DNA of 15,701 nt from Desulfobacterales bacterium. GTDB lineage: Bacteria; Desulfobacterota; DSM-4660; Desulfatiglandales; Desulfatiglandaceae. The stretch lies in assembly GCA_022013615.1 (NCBI GenBank), contig JAKLQB010000672.1:1-15701 (forward strand), written 5' to 3'. This document shows positions 14,678-15,701 of the stretch, in pieces. Every line of letters begins with the position of its first letter. The stretch's first letter is position 1. The position numbers were made by a program, and so were the translations under genes. Under the pieces are notes generated by a model. That model was not told the DNA's origin. It made no database searches and saw nothing but the letters and a program-made list of their open reading frames with translations.

Positions 14678-15073
14678 GTGTGGTTTAGAACCACCCTATC
14701 CCCAGTCCGGGCATCACAACCAAAATTACCCAAATCTGCGCCCGGCAAGGTTCCTGGTACCCCAAAACACATAGACCCATCCAAATTCCGCCAAGAAAAA
14801 TCCAAGAAGAGTCTCACGAAACAAGAATCACAAAGAAATGAAAGGACAAAATTGTTCGCCAGCGAACAATCTGAGTTGATTCTTGAGAGAGTGTGTGTAA
14901 AAGGCCCCCTACTCAACTTCCTCTCACGCCAGGGCATTTACCTTGAAAAATGCCCAAATCCAGAGCGGGCGCGGTGCCCACAGTTTTGGGAACCAAACAT
15001 CGTGCCACACTTCACCCCACCAAAACAATCAAGAAAAATCACGTTTATTACCCGGAAAACAGTGATAAATTGA
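14678..15073 (+). CDS. Doubtful small open frame after the integrase
   Basis: A 131-codon frame opening with GTG, with no ribosome site and no recognised homology. The predicted protein is basic and proline-rich with a CPNPERARCP segment, and the frame contains a 20-bp palindrome (14851-14870) and a hairpin at its very start (14680-14694). It may be real, the remnant of an element gene, or chance. I would not rely on it. No better gene is seen in 14654-15221. Confidence 0.15.
   Translation: MWFRTTLSPVRASQPKLPKSAPGKVPGTPKHIDPSKFRQEKSKKSLTKQESQRNERTKLFASEQSELILERVCVKGPLLNFLSRQGIYLEKCPNPERARCPQFWEPNIVPHFTPPKQSRKITFITRKTVIN
14851..14870. repeat. 20-bp palindrome
   Basis: The arms ATTGTTCGC (14851-14859) and GCGAACAAT (14862-14870) are perfect complements around a CA centre. 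The short centre and the GTTC/GAAC half-sites look more like a dimeric repressor operator than an RNA hairpin. No T-run follows, so it is not an intrinsic terminator. Confidence 0.6.
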
Positions 15074-15221
15074 TATTTATTGACAAAAAAAGACTGAAAC
15101 AATAGAATGCCACAGTATTTATTCGTAATTACACACGATTAGCACTTAATATGCCCTCAGCCGGGAGGGATTTATGAATCTATTGCTCTAAAGTTCATTT
15201 CTCAATCAGAACCGAAAATCA

Positions 15222-15237
15222 TTTGACAATGGTCAAA
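15222..15237. repeat. Inverted repeat TTTGAC-AATG-GTCAAA
   Basis: A perfect 6-bp inverted repeat with a 4-bp centre. Its TTGAC/GTCAA half-sites match those overlapping the integrase -35 box at 13271-13287, although the spacing differs. It may be a second binding site of the same regulator, located upstream of the candidate structured RNA. Confidence 0.4.
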
Positions 15238-15298
15238 ATCAAGATTTACTTGACCCGACAACCGCCATTTATGATATCTGTAATATTAGATAGATTGC

Positions 15299-15485
15299 GA
15301 TACTGGCAAAGTATCCCAGGTCTGAAGATATGGAGCTAAGCCCTGAGGGGATGGTTTCAAGAGTGAAGCTTTCTGTACGAAACCTGTAATCTCTTGGTAT
15401 TTAAGGTTCATTTGGGTTATGTCTTGAATTAACGCCCATTTCAGATTACAAAACGTAGTCGTAAGTGAATTCAATAAGTTACGGT
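15299..15485 (+). ncRNA. Candidate structured RNA (series of hairpins)
   Basis: At least four stems occur in succession: GATACT/AGTATC (15299-15304 with 15310-15315), GGTTTC/GAAACC (15353-15358 with 15379-15384), TGTAATCT/AGATTACA (15385-15392 with 15443-15450), and CGTAA/TTACG near the end (about 15460-15483). A G+C-rich CCCTGAGGGG (15341-15350) may form another stem or pair with ATCCC near 15313. No protein frame explains the segment. It could be a leader, a regulatory RNA or part of a retroelement RNA. I match it to no family, and the strand is assumed from the integrase and the following frame. Confidence 0.3.
15470..15481. repeat. 12-bp direct repeat, right copy
   Basis: Exact copy of TTCAATAAGTTA found at 13234-13245 next to tRNA-Leu. 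It lies within the last hairpin of the candidate structured RNA. Confidence 0.35.
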
Positions 15486-15492
15486 GAAGTCT

Positions 15493-15693
15493 ATGGCAAG
15501 AAGTAGCGCGTTTTGGAAGACCAATAAAACGAAAGGCTACATAAAATCTATAATTCCTTTACATTTCATGTTTCATTTTGTAATCTTCAACAGTATAAGC
15601 TGGATTTCAACGAAACCCTATGACAAGTTGTTACCTCTCCGGCCCAGGAACCGTTCCGAATATCTTGTAGATATACTCTTTTCCCAGGAGTGA
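15493..15693 (+). CDS. Possible 66-residue small protein
   Basis: The frame starts MARSSAFWKTNKTKGY at an ATG preceded by GGTGA about 6 bases upstream. It has one moderately hydrophobic stretch (IIPLHFMFHFVIFNSISW), then a basic-polar tail ending in YLVDILFSQE. I recognise no family. Its end overlaps an AGGAG (15687-15691) that could be the ribosome site of a gene beginning beyond the window. It could be a real small element protein, a gene fragment or chance. Confidence 0.25.
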   Translation: MARSSAFWKTNKTKGYIKSIIPLHFMFHFVIFNSISWISTKPYDKLLPLRPRNRSEYLVDILFSQE

Positions 15694-15701
15694 AATCATC
15701 A

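Noticed and set aside
15229..15339. A 36-codon frame starting MVKIKIYLTRQPP before and through the first hairpins
   Set aside because: No ribosome site, no recognised family, and it overlaps an inverted repeat and predicted stems; this length is common by chance.

Overview
The window reads as chromosomal DNA of a Gram-negative anaerobe of the Desulfobacterota (deltaproteobacterial sulfate-reducer type). This is an inference from protein style: an endonuclease-type MutL, an elongated GAPDH, a PPDK-like giant protein and short palindromic intergenic repeats. No rRNA or sulfate-reduction gene is present to confirm it. Coding density is normal up to about 14.65 kb and then drops sharply.

Layout. 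(1) Bases 1-1586, minus strand: thrS, cut at its 3' end by the window edge, preceded by a strong stem-loop. (2) 1587-2033: AT-rich intergenic DNA with short repeats. (3) 2034-2108, minus: tRNA-Val(GAC). (4) 2266-6210, minus: a compact mutL - miaA - exported FlgT-like gene group. (5) 6211-6641: intergenic DNA with a composite palindromic element. (6) 6642-12132, minus: a 1394-residue PPDK-like phosphotransfer protein followed 25 bp later by a 426-residue GAPDH, very likely one operon. (7) 12331-13059, plus: a RadC/JAMM-domain protein, divergent from the PPDK-like gene. (8) 13140-13225, plus: tRNA-Leu(UAG). (9) 13319-14653, plus: a tyrosine integrase directly downstream of that tRNA, the usual arrangement of an element inserted at a tRNA 3' end. 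(10) 14654-15701: about 1 kb without a confident protein gene, holding a 20-bp palindrome, a second TTGAC/GTCAA inverted repeat and a run of hairpins that may be a structured RNA.

How the parts relate. mutL and miaA are a common bacterial pairing (mismatch repair; tRNA A37 prenylation). The PPDK-like/GAPDH pair suggests a role in lower glycolysis or gluconeogenesis. However, the large protein has a complete ATP-grasp domain and the phosphohistidine domain but stops where the PEP/pyruvate-binding TIM barrel should begin, and it has about 890 unrecognised residues in front. Its phosphoryl acceptor is therefore unknown, and this is the most interesting protein here. The right end is the edge of a putative integrated element whose cargo lies mostly outside the window.
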